Part shown: one piece after another, positions 18,101 to 27,326 of the stretch | Position numbering within the stretch: position 1 is the first letter of the stretch | Layout: the number at the start of each line of letters is the position of its first letter | NCBI RefSeq assembly: GCF_002067135.1 | Contig: NZ_CP020105.1 | Span: 3,162,001-3,226,000 of the forward strand | Length of the DNA: 64,000 nucleotides | Origin: Spirosoma rigui | GTDB lineage: Bacteria; Bacteroidota; Bacteroidia; Cytophagales; Spirosomataceae | Direction: 5' to 3' | Notes under the pieces: model-generated | Told to the model about the DNA's origin: nothing | Seen by the model: only the letters and a program-made list of their open reading frames with translations | The model's database searches: none | Made by a program: the position numbers and the translations under genes

Positions 18101-19066
18101 TTACGTCAAACTAGATCCGCTATCGGTCCGCCAGACCACTTTCTGCTCTGATACGTGTTCCTGTCCGATAATATCGCGGTACAGGTCGGGACGCCGGGCG
18201 TTACGGTAGCGAAATCCACCCGCCTGCTGTAATTTAGCGGGGGTGAAGGTAGCCGTGACGACGTCGTTGCCCAACTGGCGGCATTCGGCCAGGATATCCC
18301 CGAACGGATCGATCATCATGGAACAGCCGTTCTTGAGCTGATCGTCGTCCATGCCGATTGGATTGGAGAAAACGACGTAGAGCGCGTTATCGTAGGCGCG
18401 GGCGGGTAGCCACTTCATCAGCCAGGCGCGGCCTTTGAGACCATCAAATTCCAGCCGTACCGACGTAGGATCGCTCTGGCGGTTGGTCCACAGCGCCGGA
18501 TCGGCAAAACCCGCTCCCGGCCGGGTCGATGGCGTCATCATCGTGACGTGGGGCATGAATATAATATCGGCTCCCAGCAGGGCCGTGGCCCGCACGTTCT
18601 CCACGATGTTATTGTCGTAACAGATCAGGATACCGCATTTCCAGCCGTAGAGATCAAACACGACGTATTCGTTGCCGGGCAGGATGTTGGGGTTTATAAA
18701 CGGATGGAGCTTGCGGTATTTAGCCACCAGCCCGTTTTTGTCCACACAGACGTAGGCTTTGAAAAGCTGGTCCTGGCTATCCTTTTCAAATAATCCCGCC
18801 AGAATGGCAATGTCGTTCTCGGCCGCAATCTGCCCTAAGGCTTTGATGCTGTCGCCGTCAGGGATACGTTCGGCAACGGCCAGCAGTTCTTCCTTAGATA
18901 AATGCTGGGCAAAGGTGTAGCCGGTAATAGAACATTCGTGAAAGGCAACGACCTGCGCGCCCTGCCGGGCCGCCCGGGCCGACAGTTCCCGAATAACGCC
19001 CAGGTTATAGGCCCTATCACCGCTGGCGTTTTCGAACTGGGCGGTGGCAACGGTAAGATTATGCAT
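18101..19066 (-). CDS. Nitrilase/carbon-nitrogen hydrolase family protein
   Basis: 321 residues from ATG 19066 (MHNLTVATAQFENASGD); a TTG at 19087 is in frame but less likely. The three catalytic residues are seen: Glu in VVAFHECSITGY, Lys in KYRKLHPF and Cys in GILICYDNNIVENVRA. The family hydrolyses amides or nitriles (amidases, N-carbamoyl-amino-acid or carbamoylputrescine hydrolases). The HPFINPNILPGNEYVVFD segment and the C-terminal arm (RYRNARRPDLYRDI) suggest an amidase rather than a true nitrilase, but the substrate is open. It is divergent from fumC. Confidence 0.88.
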   Translation of the reverse strand: MHNLTVATAQFENASGDRAYNLGVIRELSARAARQGAQVVAFHECSITGYTFAQHLSKEELLAVAERIPDGDSIKALGQIAAENDIAILAGLFEKDSQDQLFKAYVCVDKNGLVAKYRKLHPFINPNILPGNEYVVFDLYGWKCGILICYDNNIVENVRATALLGADIIFMPHVTMMTPSTRPGAGFADPALWTNRQSDPTSVRLEFDGLKGRAWLMKWLPARAYDNALYVVFSNPIGMDDDQLKNGCSMMIDPFGDILAECRQLGNDVVTATFTPAKLQQAGGFRYRNARRPDLYRDIIGQEHVSEQKVVWRTDSGSSLT

Positions 19067-19251
19067 AAACCAGATCCGCGTGGTCAACGACCATCATTAG
19101 GATATCCACGTAAAGCTGCTGAATGGCATGGTAAAACACAAGCCCCGCTTTACCTTTGCGACCAATTACCGAATGAAGGTGTGCACAATCGACAGCCATC
19201 GGCTTTCGCCAGTAGGCACGCTTTCACTCATTCACCCTTTCGCTTTTATTC

Positions 19252-20649
19252 ATGGAATACCGCATCGAAAAAGACACGATGGGTCAGGTGCAAGTCCCGG
19301 CCAATGTGTACTGGGGCGCACAAACCCAACGCTCCATCGAGAACTTCAAAATCGCTCAGGACATCAACAAAATGCCCCGCGAGATCATTCAGGCATTCGC
19401 TTATCTGAAAAAAGCGGCCGCCCTGACCAACCTCGACGCGGGTGTGCTGCCGCAGGATAAGTCTGACCTGATTGGGCGGGTGTGCGACGAAATTCTGGCC
19501 GGTACGCTGGACGACCAGTTTCCGCTGGTGGTGTGGCAAACCGGGTCGGGTACCCAGTCGAACATGAACGTGAACGAGGTCGTTGCCTACCGGGCCCACG
19601 TGATCAATGGCGGTCAGCTCACCGACGAGAAGAAGTACCTCAACCCCAACGACGACGTTAACAAGTCGCAGTCGAGTAACGATACGTTCCCGACGGCTAT
19701 GCACATTGCCGCCTACAAAATCCTGCTGGACGTGACCATTCCTGGCATCACCAAACTGCGCGATACGCTGGCGGCCAAATCGAAGGCGTTCATGCACGTG
19801 GTGAAAATCGGGCGGACGCACTTCATGGATGCTACGCCGTTGACGGTAGGGCAGGAGTTCTCGGGCTACGTATCGCAGCTGGACCACGGTCTGCGGGCTA
19901 TCAACAACTCGCTGGCTCACCTGAGCGAACTGGCGCTGGGCGGTACGGCCGTTGGTACGGGCATCAACACGCCCCCCAACTATTCCGAAAACGTTGCCAA
20001 ACACATTGCAACCCTGACGGGACTACCGTTCGTGACGGCCGAAAATAAGTTTGAAGCCCTGGCTGCGCACGACGCGATCGTGGAAGCCCACGGGGCGCTG
20101 AAAACGGTTGCCGCCAGCCTGATGAAAATTGGCAACGACATCCGGATGCTGTCGAGTGGTCCGCGGGCAGGAATCGGCGAACTGCACATTCCCGACAATG
20201 AGCCGGGGTCATCGATCATGCCGGGTAAAGTGAATCCCACCCAATGCGAAGCCATGACCATGGTGGCTGCGCAGGTGATGGGGAACGATGTTGCCATTAA
20301 CATCGGCGGCATGAACGGCCATTTCGAACTGAACGTGTTCAAGCCGGTCATGATCTACAACTTCCTGCATTCGGCCCGGCTTATCGGCGATGTGTGTGTG
20401 TCGTTCAATGATAAGTGCGCCGAAGGTATCGAACCCATCGAAGCCAACATCAAGAAACACGTCGACTCGTCGCTGATGCTGGTAACGGCGCTCAACACCA
20501 AGATCGGCTATTACAAAGCTGCTGAAATTGCGCAGACAGCCCACAAAAACGGCTCGACGCTGAAAGAGACCGCCATTGCCCTCGGCTACGTATCCGAAGC
20601 CGATTTCGACGAATGGGTGAAGCCCGGCGATATGGTTGGCAAGGTGTAA
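19252..20649 (+). CDS. fumC: Class II fumarate hydratase
   Basis: 465 residues, normal length. FumC converts fumarate to L-malate in the TCA cycle and needs no iron-sulfur cluster. The family signature [16 protein letters not shown] is present, as are [45 protein letters not shown] and [12 protein letters not shown]. The start is ATG 19252 ([11 protein letters not shown]). A strong palindrome follows the stop. The malate oxidase gene mqo lies about 3 kb downstream on the other strand. Confidence 0.97.
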   Translation: MEYRIEKDTMGQVQVPANVYWGAQTQRSIENFKIAQDINKMPREIIQAFAYLKKAAALTNLDAGVLPQDKSDLIGRVCDEILAGTLDDQFPLVVWQTGSGTQSNMNVNEVVAYRAHVINGGQLTDEKKYLNPNDDVNKSQSSNDTFPTAMHIAAYKILLDVTIPGITKLRDTLAAKSKAFMHVVKIGRTHFMDATPLTVGQEFSGYVSQLDHGLRAINNSLAHLSELALGGTAVGTGINTPPNYSENVAKHIATLTGLPFVTAENKFEALAAHDAIVEAHGALKTVAASLMKIGNDIRMLSSGPRAGIGELHIPDNEPGSSIMPGKVNPTQCEAMTMVAAQVMGNDVAINIGGMNGHFELNVFKPVMIYNFLHSARLIGDVCVSFNDKCAEGIEPIEANIKKHVDSSLMLVTALNTKIGYYKAAEIAQTAHKNGSTLKETAIALGYVSEADFDEWVKPGDMVGKV

Positions 20650-20683
20650 GACGGACCTCCTGACTACTTAGCTGTCCCTGAGT

Positions 20684-20719
20684 TCAAACGGCTCTTCCTG
20701 TACAGGAAGAGCCGTTTGA
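20684..20719. terminator. 18-bp perfect palindrome after fumC
   Basis: A perfect 36-base palindrome (18 base pairs with no spare loop base, so the central bases must open) lies 35 bases after the fumC stop. No T-run follows; it is probably the fumC terminator. Confidence 0.7.
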
Positions 20720-20803
20720 GTTTGCAGCCGGTTTCATGCTGTTTCATGGGTCGATCTACTCCTAAAATTGCGTAGGTTGGCCGTTGTTTAAACGACCATC
20801 CTC

Positions 20804-21472
20804 ATGATCCCTCATTTACCGCTGTCAGTGAGTCTTGTTTTCATCGCTACAACTGCCCTTACGGTCTGGTTTTTTTACGGAGCCGCCCGACAATCGAAGG
20901 TAGTGCTGGGTGTGCTGCTGGGCTGGATGATTATCCAGGCAGTACTTTCCCTGACCGGATTTTATCAGAAAACGAATAGTGTTCCGCCCCGTTTTCCGGT
21001 GCTGGTAGCACCGCCCCTGCTACTTCTGATTGGCCTGTTGATCACCAGTAAAGGACGCCGGTTTCTGGATAGCCTTGAGCTGGATCGGCTGACGCTCTTG
21101 CACATCGTCCGGATTCCGGTCGAGATTGTGCTGTTCTGGCTGTTTCTGAACAAATCTATTCCGCAAATTATGACGTTCGAGGGGCAAAACGTCGACGTAC
21201 TCTCCGGCCTTACGGCTCCCGTTGTTCACTACCTTGGGTTTGTGAAGAAACGATTGTCCCGCCATGTACTGATCGCCTGGAATGTGATTTGTCTGGCTCT
21301 GCTGGCCAATATTGTCGTAACCGCCGTGTTGTCCGTACCATCGCCGTTTCAACAGCTTGCGTTCGACCAACCCAATGTAGGCATACTCTATTTTCCTTTT
21401 GTGTGGTTGCCTTCGGTAGTGGTGCCTCTTGTCCTGGTAGCGCATCTATCGGCACTCCGGCAGCTCCGGTAA
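20804..21472 (+). CDS. Hypothetical multi-pass membrane protein
   Basis: 222 residues with about six transmembrane helices (for example SLVFIATTALTVWFFYGAA, FPVLVAPPLLLLIGLLIT, LLANIVVTAVLS and FPFVWLPSVVVPLVLVAHL). No catalytic motif or known family is visible. Charged residues are few, and loops are short. It stands alone after the fumC terminator. Start ATG 20804 (MIPHLPLSVS). Not recognised. Confidence 0.65.
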   Translation: MIPHLPLSVSLVFIATTALTVWFFYGAARQSKVVLGVLLGWMIIQAVLSLTGFYQKTNSVPPRFPVLVAPPLLLLIGLLITSKGRRFLDSLELDRLTLLHIVRIPVEIVLFWLFLNKSIPQIMTFEGQNVDVLSGLTAPVVHYLGFVKKRLSRHVLIAWNVICLALLANIVVTAVLSVPSPFQQLAFDQPNVGILYFPFVWLPSVVVPLVLVAHLSALRQLR

Positions 21473-21638
21473 AGCCGTTCTTTCGCGTCGGCGGGTGAAT
21501 GAGTAGTATGACTTGGGCGGGCCGGTCGGCGCTGTAGGAACTACCGCTTACTAATGTGACAATCCGATAAATTAATGGGGTAGGGGATGTGGTATCCACT
21601 TTGGGTACATTATCCCTGAAAACCAACCACTTATCTCT

Positions 21639-22088
21639 ATGTCTAAACTATATGTATTACTTGTACTAGTCCTGATGACAGGCGGGTCATCGTTTGCCCA
21701 GAAGGATGCGAAGGCCGACATTATGGCGGCTAACCAGAAGTTTATGGATGCCTTCGCGCAGGGGGCTACAGCGATGAATACCTATTATTCGACCGACGCA
21801 CAGCTGATGCCCCCGAATATGGAATCGGTCAAGGGTAGTACGGCCATCGGCACGTTTTGGAAAGGTGCCTATGACTCGGGCGTGAAGAAGGCGAAACTCG
21901 CAACCACGGAAGCCACCCAAAACGGTGATCAGGTGTTCGAAGTGGGTCAGTATACACTTTACGGTGCCAACGATACCCAGCTGGATACGGGCAAATACGT
22001 AGTGATCTGGAAAAAAGAGGGAGGACAGTGGAAACTACACCGTGATATCTGGAATACCAGTATGGCATCGAATGTGGCCGCAAAATAA
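21639..22088 (+). CDS. Secreted DUF4440/SnoaL-like protein
   Basis: 149 residues. A signal peptide (MSKLYVLLVLVLMTGGSSFAQ) is followed by an NTF2-like fold: ADIMAANQKFMDAFAQGATA, STDAQLMPPNMESVKGSTAI, FWKGAYDSGVKKAKLATTEA, and a closing sheet ending KKEGGQWKLHRDIWNTS. This pattern is typical of the DUF4440 (SnoaL-like) family, often annotated as ketosteroid-isomerase-like, and function is unknown. A long hairpin follows, shared with the convergent mqo gene. Confidence 0.85.
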   Translation: MSKLYVLLVLVLMTGGSSFAQKDAKADIMAANQKFMDAFAQGATAMNTYYSTDAQLMPPNMESVKGSTAIGTFWKGAYDSGVKKAKLATTEATQNGDQVFEVGQYTLYGANDTQLDTGKYVVIWKKEGGQWKLHRDIWNTSMASNVAAK

Positions 22089-22093
22089 CCTGT

Positions 22094-22159
22094 AACGCCG
22101 TTCCTGCGGGTTGGTCGAGCGAACAGACACAGACTCGATCAACCCGCAGGAACGGCGTT
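22094..22159. terminator. Long bidirectional hairpin (20-26 bp)
   Basis: A perfect 20-base-pair stem (22094-22113 with 22140-22159), extended by a G-U pair and five further pairs, with a 14-base loop. It lies between the convergent DUF4440 and mqo genes and overlaps neither. Confidence 0.75.
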
Positions 22160-22166
22160 CGTCAAT

Positions 22167-23699
22167 TTACCGCGTTACTTCTGGCATCTGCTCTTCCATA
22201 GAGAGGCCCAGCACCCGACTGGTATGCTGCCGCAGCCGCTGACCCAGCTCAGGGTTGTTGCCCAGCACCTGGCCGTAGGACGGGATCATTTCGGTGAGCT
22301 TGCTCTTCCACGCGTCGGATTTTACCTTGTCGGGGAAGCATTTGTTGAGCAGATCGAGCATGATCGATACAGCGGTCGAGGCACCGGGTGAGGCACCCAG
22401 CAGAGCCGCAATACTGCCATCGGCTGCACTCACCACTTCGGTACCGAATTCGAGCACACCACCTTCTTCATCATCTTTCTTGATTACCTGCACCCGCTGT
22501 CCGGCAATTTCCAGATCCCAGTCGTTCATCTGTGCATTCGGGAAATACTCCCGAAGGGCCGCCAACCGGTCTTCGGGAGACTGTAGTACCTGTTGGATCA
22601 GGTATTTGGTCAGCGATATGTTGTGCAGACCCGCCATCAGCATAGGGGCCATGTTACTCAGCTGAATCGATTTGGGCAGGTCGAGGTACGAGCCGCTTTT
22701 GAGAAACTTGGTCGAAAAGCCGGCATAGGGGCCAAACAGCAACTCCTGCTTACCGTCGATCATGCGTGTGTCGAGGTGGGGAACCGACATAGGCGGTGCG
22801 CCCACGGAGGCTTTACCGTATACCTTGGCGTGGTGCCGCTTGATAACGGCGCGGTTCGTGCACCGTAGCCATTGACCGCTCACGGGGAAACCGCCGTAGC
22901 CCCGGCTTTCGGGAATATCCGATTTCTCTAGCAGCCGGAGCGATCCGCCCCCGGCGCCGATGAACAGAAAGTCGGTCTGGACTTCCCGGGTACGGCCGTC
23001 GGCGAGGTTCTCCACTTTGAGCTTCCAGCCACCCAGCGATTTTGACCGCCACAGGTCCCGGACGTCGTAACCGAAATGCATCGTTACGCCATCCATCGTT
23101 TGCAGCTGTTTAAACATCGAGCGGGTCAGGGCACCAAAGTTTACATCGGTACCGAGGTCCATCTTGGTTGCCGCCACGGGTTGGGCCGGGTCGCGGTCTT
23201 CCATCACGATGGGCATCCATTCGGCAAGCTGGGCCTGGTCTTCGGAGTACTGCATACCGTGAAACAGGTAGTTCTGCTGTAGCGCTTCGTATCGTTTTTG
23301 TAAGTAAGCTACGTTATCCTGGCCCCACACGAAACTCATGTGCGGGATCGACCGGATGAAGTTGGGAGCATCGCTCAGAAACCCTTTCTCCACCAGAAAA
23401 GACCAGAATTGTTTCGATTGCTCGAACGACTCCGCAATCTTAACGGCTTTGGACGCATCGATGGTCCCATCTTCGCGCTCGGGCGTATAATTCAGCTCGC
23501 AGAACGCGGAGTGACCCGTTCCAGCGTTGTTCCAGGCATCGGAACTTTCGGCAGCCGCGCTGTCGAGCCGTTCGTAAATCTCAATGGTCAGAGTAGGTTG
23601 CAGTTCTTTGAGCATGACGCCGAGGGTGGCGCTCATGATGCCTGCGCCGATCAGGACGACGTCGGGGCCTTTTTGGTTTGATTTTGTATGCTTAGCCAT
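22167..23699 (-). CDS. mqo: Malate:quinone oxidoreductase
   Basis: 510 residues from ATG 23699 (MAKHTKSNQKGPDVVLIGAG); a GTG at 23720 is in frame but less likely. Mqo oxidises malate to oxaloacetate at the inner face of the membrane and passes electrons to menaquinone or ubiquinone. The FAD-binding motif is VLIGAGIMSATLGVML; further matches are NAGTGHSAFCELNYTPEREDGTID, FGALTRSMFKQL and FLFIGAGGGSLRLLEKSDIPESRG (as separate blocks). The C-terminal region ends with GASPGASTAVSIMLDLL, as in the family. It complements fumC nearby. Confidence 0.96.
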   Translation of the reverse strand: MAKHTKSNQKGPDVVLIGAGIMSATLGVMLKELQPTLTIEIYERLDSAAAESSDAWNNAGTGHSAFCELNYTPEREDGTIDASKAVKIAESFEQSKQFWSFLVEKGFLSDAPNFIRSIPHMSFVWGQDNVAYLQKRYEALQQNYLFHGMQYSEDQAQLAEWMPIVMEDRDPAQPVAATKMDLGTDVNFGALTRSMFKQLQTMDGVTMHFGYDVRDLWRSKSLGGWKLKVENLADGRTREVQTDFLFIGAGGGSLRLLEKSDIPESRGYGGFPVSGQWLRCTNRAVIKRHHAKVYGKASVGAPPMSVPHLDTRMIDGKQELLFGPYAGFSTKFLKSGSYLDLPKSIQLSNMAPMLMAGLHNISLTKYLIQQVLQSPEDRLAALREYFPNAQMNDWDLEIAGQRVQVIKKDDEEGGVLEFGTEVVSAADGSIAALLGASPGASTAVSIMLDLLNKCFPDKVKSDAWKSKLTEMIPSYGQVLGNNPELGQRLRQHTSRVLGLSMEEQMPEVTR

Positions 23700-23816
23700 G
23701 TCAGGAAATGGGATAGACACCCGCTACATCTACAAAATTGGTGGATTGGTTGTTCCGAAAAGACCGGCCCACTTGATGAAATCGGGTCAATAAGTGCCTG
23801 AACGGACCAGGGCTCG

Positions 23817-23847
23817 CTGCGATGCTAACCAGTTTCGCTTATTTTTG
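23817..23847 (+). promoter_or_regulatory. Promoter of the DUF1028 gene
   Basis: CTG at 23817-23819 (one mismatch to TTG), a 20-base spacer and TATTTTTG at 23840-23847, an exact TAnnTTTG. The start ATG lies 23 bases after the -7 box. Confidence 0.45.
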
Positions 23848-23870
23848 ACGGACTTAATCAACAACTTCCC

Positions 23871-24851
23871 ATGCGTAACATTCTCCTGCTGTTGCTCAGT
23901 TTACCCGTCATCGCCAGTGCCCAGCACACCCGCCAGGGCGACCCCTTTGCTCACACGTTTTCGATCGTGGCCCGCGATGAGAAAACGGGTGATCTGGCGG
24001 TGGCCGTCCAGAGCCACTGGTTTTCGGTGGGCACATCGGTGTCGTGGGGGGAAGCGGGTGTGGGCGTCGTGGCAACGCAGTCGTTCACCAACAAATCCTT
24101 CGGCATTCGGGGCCTGCAGCTGCTCAAAAGCGGTAAAACAGCCCGGCAGGCGCTGGATGAACTGTTGCGTACCGACGAAGGTCGCGAGGTACGGCAGGTA
24201 GCCATTGCCGACGCCAGAGGCAACGTAGCGGTGCATACGGGTAAAAAATGCATTGACTTCGCGGGGCACCGCACAGGAAAAAACTTCTCGGTGCAGGCAA
24301 ACATGATGCTCACCAATACTGTCCCCGATGCTATGGCGAAAGCGTTTGACGCTAATGCCAAACTACCCCTGCCCGAACGGGTACTGAGTGCGCTCAACGC
24401 GGCCCAGGCTGCCGGGGGCGATATACGTGGTCGGCAGTCGGCGGTGCTGCTCGTGGTAAAAGGGAAGGCAACCGGAGCCCCCTGGGATGATAATCATCTG
24501 ATTGACCTGCGCGTGGATGATGCGGTGCAGCCGCTGGCCGAACTGGCGCGGTTGTTGCGTACCCACCGTGCCTACGAATACATGAACAGTGGCGATCTGG
24601 CAACGGAGAAAAATGACATGAAAGCCGCCATGCAGGCCTATGGATCGGCCATGAAACTGTTTCCTAAAAACCTTGAAATGCAATACTGGACGGCCATTGC
24701 GCTGGCCAATACGAAACAGGTGCCCAAAGCTGCCGGTATGCTGCAACGCATATACGCGCAGGATGGAAACTGGCGTGAACTAACCCGCCGACTGCCTAAA
24801 GTTGGGCTGTTGACCGTATCGACTGCCGATCTGGCGCAACTGGTCAAATGA
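23871..24851 (+). CDS. Secreted DUF1028 (Ntn-hydrolase-like) protein
   Basis: 326 residues. A signal peptide (MRNILLLLLSLPVIASAQ) precedes a DUF1028 domain of about 210 residues: HTFSIVARDEKTGDLAVAVQ, SWGEAGVGVVATQSFTN, GREVRQVAIADARGNVAVHT, NFSVQANMMLTN, and GGDIRGRQSAVLLVVKG. The domain has the N-terminal-nucleophile hydrolase-like fold, with unknown substrate. About 90 C-terminal residues form TPR-like helices (YEYMNSGDLATEKNDMKAAM, then MQYWTAIALANTKQVPKAAG). The stop overlaps a possible upstream start (24848) of the next gene. Confidence 0.85.
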   Translation: MRNILLLLLSLPVIASAQHTRQGDPFAHTFSIVARDEKTGDLAVAVQSHWFSVGTSVSWGEAGVGVVATQSFTNKSFGIRGLQLLKSGKTARQALDELLRTDEGREVRQVAIADARGNVAVHTGKKCIDFAGHRTGKNFSVQANMMLTNTVPDAMAKAFDANAKLPLPERVLSALNAAQAAGGDIRGRQSAVLLVVKGKATGAPWDDNHLIDLRVDDAVQPLAELARLLRTHRAYEYMNSGDLATEKNDMKAAMQAYGSAMKLFPKNLEMQYWTAIALANTKQVPKAAGMLQRIYAQDGNWRELTRRLPKVGLLTVSTADLAQLVK

Positions 24852-24871
24852 TTTGGCCCTACTTTTGCATC

Positions 24872-25819
24872 ATGAAAGGAAGGATTCGTGCGTGGGTATT
24901 GGTTGGGTTTGTGCTGTTGCTGCTTGACCACTCTGTAGGGGCGCAACACCAAACCCCCATTCCGGTCCTCCCAACGGAACAGTCCGGTATCCGGCAGGGG
25001 CGGTTCATCGGTGTCGTGGCCGGAACGGCTGCTTTTTATACCATTACACTGTTACTGCTTCGCAAACAGTGGTATAAGAAAAAAGTACCCTTCCATAGCT
25101 TCAATGACAACCGGGAGTGGCTGCAGATGGATAAGGTCGGTCACTCGGCCACAGCCTACTGCATGAGCCGGGGCGGCTATGAACTGATGCGCTGGAGTGG
25201 CGTTAACGAGCGGTCCAGTATCCTTACGGGTGGTCTGCTGGCGTTGCTCTTTCAAACAACACTGGAAGTGTTCGACGGCCACGCCGAAGGGTGGGGGTTC
25301 TCGAAAGGCGATATGCTGGCCAACGTAGCAGGCACGGCTCTCTTTATGGGGCAGCAGTACGGAGCCGGCCAGCAGGTTGTGAGTATGAAATACGGTTTCC
25401 GAAAAACGATTTTTCCGCCCTACCGCCCCAATCTGTTGGGGAAAACGACGGGGCAGCAGATGCTGAAAGACTACAACGGACAGCAGTACTGGCTATCGGT
25501 TAACCTGGCATCGGTACTGCCGGTTGGCCCCACCTTCCCGCGCTGGCTCAACCTCGACCTCGGCTACAGCGGTAGCGGTATGACGGGAGGACACGAAAAC
25601 CCCAAAATGGTTGATGTCGATGGAAAAGAGGTAAAGTTCGAGCGGTATCGGCAGTTTTTCATCTCGCCCGATGCCGACCTGTCGCGTATCAACACGTTTT
25701 CACCATCCTTACAGCGGTTCATTGGAACGGCTCAGTTTTTTAAAATACCGGCCCCATCTCTGGAGTTTAATCGCATTCACGGTCTCCGGCTCCACCCACT
25801 GATACTGCCGAAGGAGTGA
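24872..25819 (+). CDS. DUF2279-like predicted periplasmic/lipoprotein-associated protein
   Basis: 315 residues from ATG 24872 (MKGRIRAWVLVGFVLLLL), which gives a proper signal peptide; an ATG at 24848 overlapping the previous stop would add eight residues. A second hydrophobic segment (FIGVVAGTAAFYTITLLLL) follows. The central region DNREWLQMDKVGHSATAYCM, then TLEVFDGHAEGWGFSKGDML and NVAGTALFMGQQY, matches the DUF2279 family, which is related to YfiM. The His and Asp residues in DKVGHS and FDGHAEGWG are conserved. Function unknown. The TACTTTTG at 24860-24867 just before the ATG resembles a -7 box, giving a very short leader if used. Confidence 0.78.
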   Translation: MKGRIRAWVLVGFVLLLLDHSVGAQHQTPIPVLPTEQSGIRQGRFIGVVAGTAAFYTITLLLLRKQWYKKKVPFHSFNDNREWLQMDKVGHSATAYCMSRGGYELMRWSGVNERSSILTGGLLALLFQTTLEVFDGHAEGWGFSKGDMLANVAGTALFMGQQYGAGQQVVSMKYGFRKTIFPPYRPNLLGKTTGQQMLKDYNGQQYWLSVNLASVLPVGPTFPRWLNLDLGYSGSGMTGGHENPKMVDVDGKEVKFERYRQFFISPDADLSRINTFSPSLQRFIGTAQFFKIPAPSLEFNRIHGLRLHPLILPKE

Positions 25820-25825
25820 ACGATG

Positions 25826-25850
25826 GGGTGATTTGGTGAATGAATCACCC
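25826..25850. terminator. Bidirectional hairpin, convergent genes
   Basis: An 8-base-pair stem (25826-25833 with 25843-25850) with a 9-base loop lies between the convergent DUF2279 and outer-membrane barrel genes. Confidence 0.5.
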
Positions 25851-25866
25851 AGACGGAGCAAGTCAA

Positions 25867-26451
25867 TCAGTCATACATTCCCCCGCCAATGTCGAAGCCG
25901 ATTTTAAGGCCTAGGTAGGCGTTGGGGCTTTTGTAGCGTTGAACAATGGTTGACGAACTGGTACGTAGCCCAGTGCTGGCAGGAACCAGATTATACTCGG
26001 CCCCAAAAGCGAAATGGCCGGCTTTGAAACCCGCCCGGACCATAGCGCCCAGCTTGGTTCCACCCGAAACACCCCCGTCGCCCTCCGAAAAGTTCACACC
26101 ACCCACCGTAAACATCCCTACACCGGCACCCACGAACGGCCGGAAATTGCGTTCCGACAAGAGATAATTTCCCGTAAAAACGAACGAACTGGACCCTTTG
26201 AATTCGCTGATCAGCGATCCATTGTCGAAGGTGGTGGTGTGGTTCATCAGGGCTAACTCATAGCGAAGGCCCAGGTCGATGCGGTCATTCAGGCCGTATT
26301 TGGGTTCGAGCGACAGAAGAACACCACCCGTTGCGCCTGATTCCAGGGGCCTGGCGTAGCCGGCAGATAGATTGACTTTGAAGGGTTTGAAAACCTGGGC
26401 CGAAGCCGAGCCGGTAATCAACACCAGCAGGGCCAGGAACCTCAACTGCAT
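25867..26451 (-). CDS. Outer-membrane beta-barrel protein (paralog A)
   Basis: 194 residues from ATG 26451 (MQLRFLALLVLITGSASAQ), the better signal peptide start; the frame is open seven codons further. The mature part is an eight-strand-type OmpA/OmpW-like barrel: FKPFKVNLSAGYARPLESG, VLLSLEPKYGLNDRIDLGLR, FTGNYLLSERNFRPFVGAGV, VRAGFKAGHFAFGAEYNLVP and a terminal strand ending GLKIGFDIGGGMYD. It is closely similar in layout to the next gene upstream (26614-27201), so the two are tandem paralogs. Function unknown. Confidence 0.85.
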   Translation of the reverse strand: MQLRFLALLVLITGSASAQVFKPFKVNLSAGYARPLESGATGGVLLSLEPKYGLNDRIDLGLRYELALMNHTTTFDNGSLISEFKGSSSFVFTGNYLLSERNFRPFVGAGVGMFTVGGVNFSEGDGGVSGGTKLGAMVRAGFKAGHFAFGAEYNLVPASTGLRTSSSTIVQRYKSPNAYLGLKIGFDIGGGMYD

Positions 26452-26557
26452 AAAACAGGATTTGTCGGGCATTATGGAAGAAAGAAAGCGTAGTGACTAT
26501 ACGATCGTAAACCTACCCATGCATAACGCAAAAGGAGACGATAAGTGTCTGGTAACC

Positions 26558-26590
26558 AAAAAAGCCTGCCCAGGGTAACTGAACAGGCTT
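26558..26590 (-). terminator. Terminator of the upstream barrel gene
   Basis: Read on the minus strand, a 7-base-pair stem (26584-26590 with 26562-26568) is followed by a run of T. It lies 24 bases after the stop of the 26614-27201 gene and is a usual rho-independent form. Confidence 0.65.
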
Positions 26591-26613
26591 CTCTGTTGAT
26601 GATTGAGTTTGAA

Positions 26614-27201
26614 CTACCGACGGCCACCGCCGATATCGAAACCAACTTTAACGCCCAGGTACGCGTTTTCGCTGCTGATTTTCGTGGTACCAATTGTGTT
26701 GTCGGTCGTTGGCGCTGCGTTGTATTCAACGGCTGCTACGAAGTGGCCGGTTTTGATACCTGCCCGGATCATGCCGCCGAATTTCGTGTCGCTAACGAAG
26801 TTTACCTGCTGGGGCGTCTGGCCATCCTGAACCGTTACCGATCCACCCGATGCTACGCTGTACAGACCTACACCTGCGCCTAGGAAAGGACGAATTCCCT
26901 CGGTACCGAACAGGTAGTTACCCGTGATCAGGTACGAACCGAAAGCACCAACATCGCTCGTTGTTGTGTTGCCGTTGCGGGTGATGCCTCTGGCTACAAA
27001 GGCCGACTCCAGCCGCAGACCCAGGTCGAAGTGGTCGCTAAGACCATACTTAGGTTCTACCGCCACCAGAAAACCGCCCGAAACACCAGCGTTCAGGGGC
27101 TTGGCATATCCTACGGATACGTTTACTTTAAACGGTTTGTACACCTGGGCCGAAGCTGACAGGGCGACGAGCATAAACAAGCCTGCGAGATAGTTTTTCA
27201 T
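26614..27201 (-). CDS. Outer-membrane beta-barrel protein (paralog B)
   Basis: 195 residues with a signal peptide (MKNYLAGLFMLVALSASAQ). The strand order copies paralog A: VYKPFKVNVSVGYAKPLNAG, LVAVEPKYGLSDHFDLGLRL, YLITGNYLFGTEGIRPFLGA, KFGGMIRAGIKTGHFVAAVE, and a final GVKVGFDIGGGRR. The proteins align end to end with few gaps, indicating a tandem duplication. This copy has its own terminator and a leader with an inverted repeat, so the two copies are probably controlled separately. Function unknown; small barrels of this kind are abundant in Bacteroidota. Confidence 0.86.
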   Translation of the reverse strand: MKNYLAGLFMLVALSASAQVYKPFKVNVSVGYAKPLNAGVSGGFLVAVEPKYGLSDHFDLGLRLESAFVARGITRNGNTTTSDVGAFGSYLITGNYLFGTEGIRPFLGAGVGLYSVASGGSVTVQDGQTPQQVNFVSDTKFGGMIRAGIKTGHFVAAVEYNAAPTTDNTIGTTKISSENAYLGVKVGFDIGGGRR

Positions 27202-27225
27202 AACAGTGTATAAATTGTGAATGAT

Positions 27226-27246
27226 AAAACGTCTACTTGACGTTTT
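27226..27246. promoter_or_regulatory. Inverted repeat in barrel-B leader
   Basis: An 8-base perfect inverted repeat (27226-27233 with 27239-27246, 5-base gap) lies 24 bases upstream of the paralog B start. It could be an operator or a leader hairpin. Confidence 0.35.
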
Positions 27247-27326
27247 GGGCAGATAAACAGCGGGAAGGATAGACTTGTTTTGTAGAATTATCTATTTTCT
27301 TGCACTGCCCTCATTCTCAACCCTAC

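Noticed and set aside
23901..24269. Minus-strand frames inside the DUF1028 gene
   Set aside because: Antisense to a gene with a signal peptide and conserved domain; they reflect base composition only.
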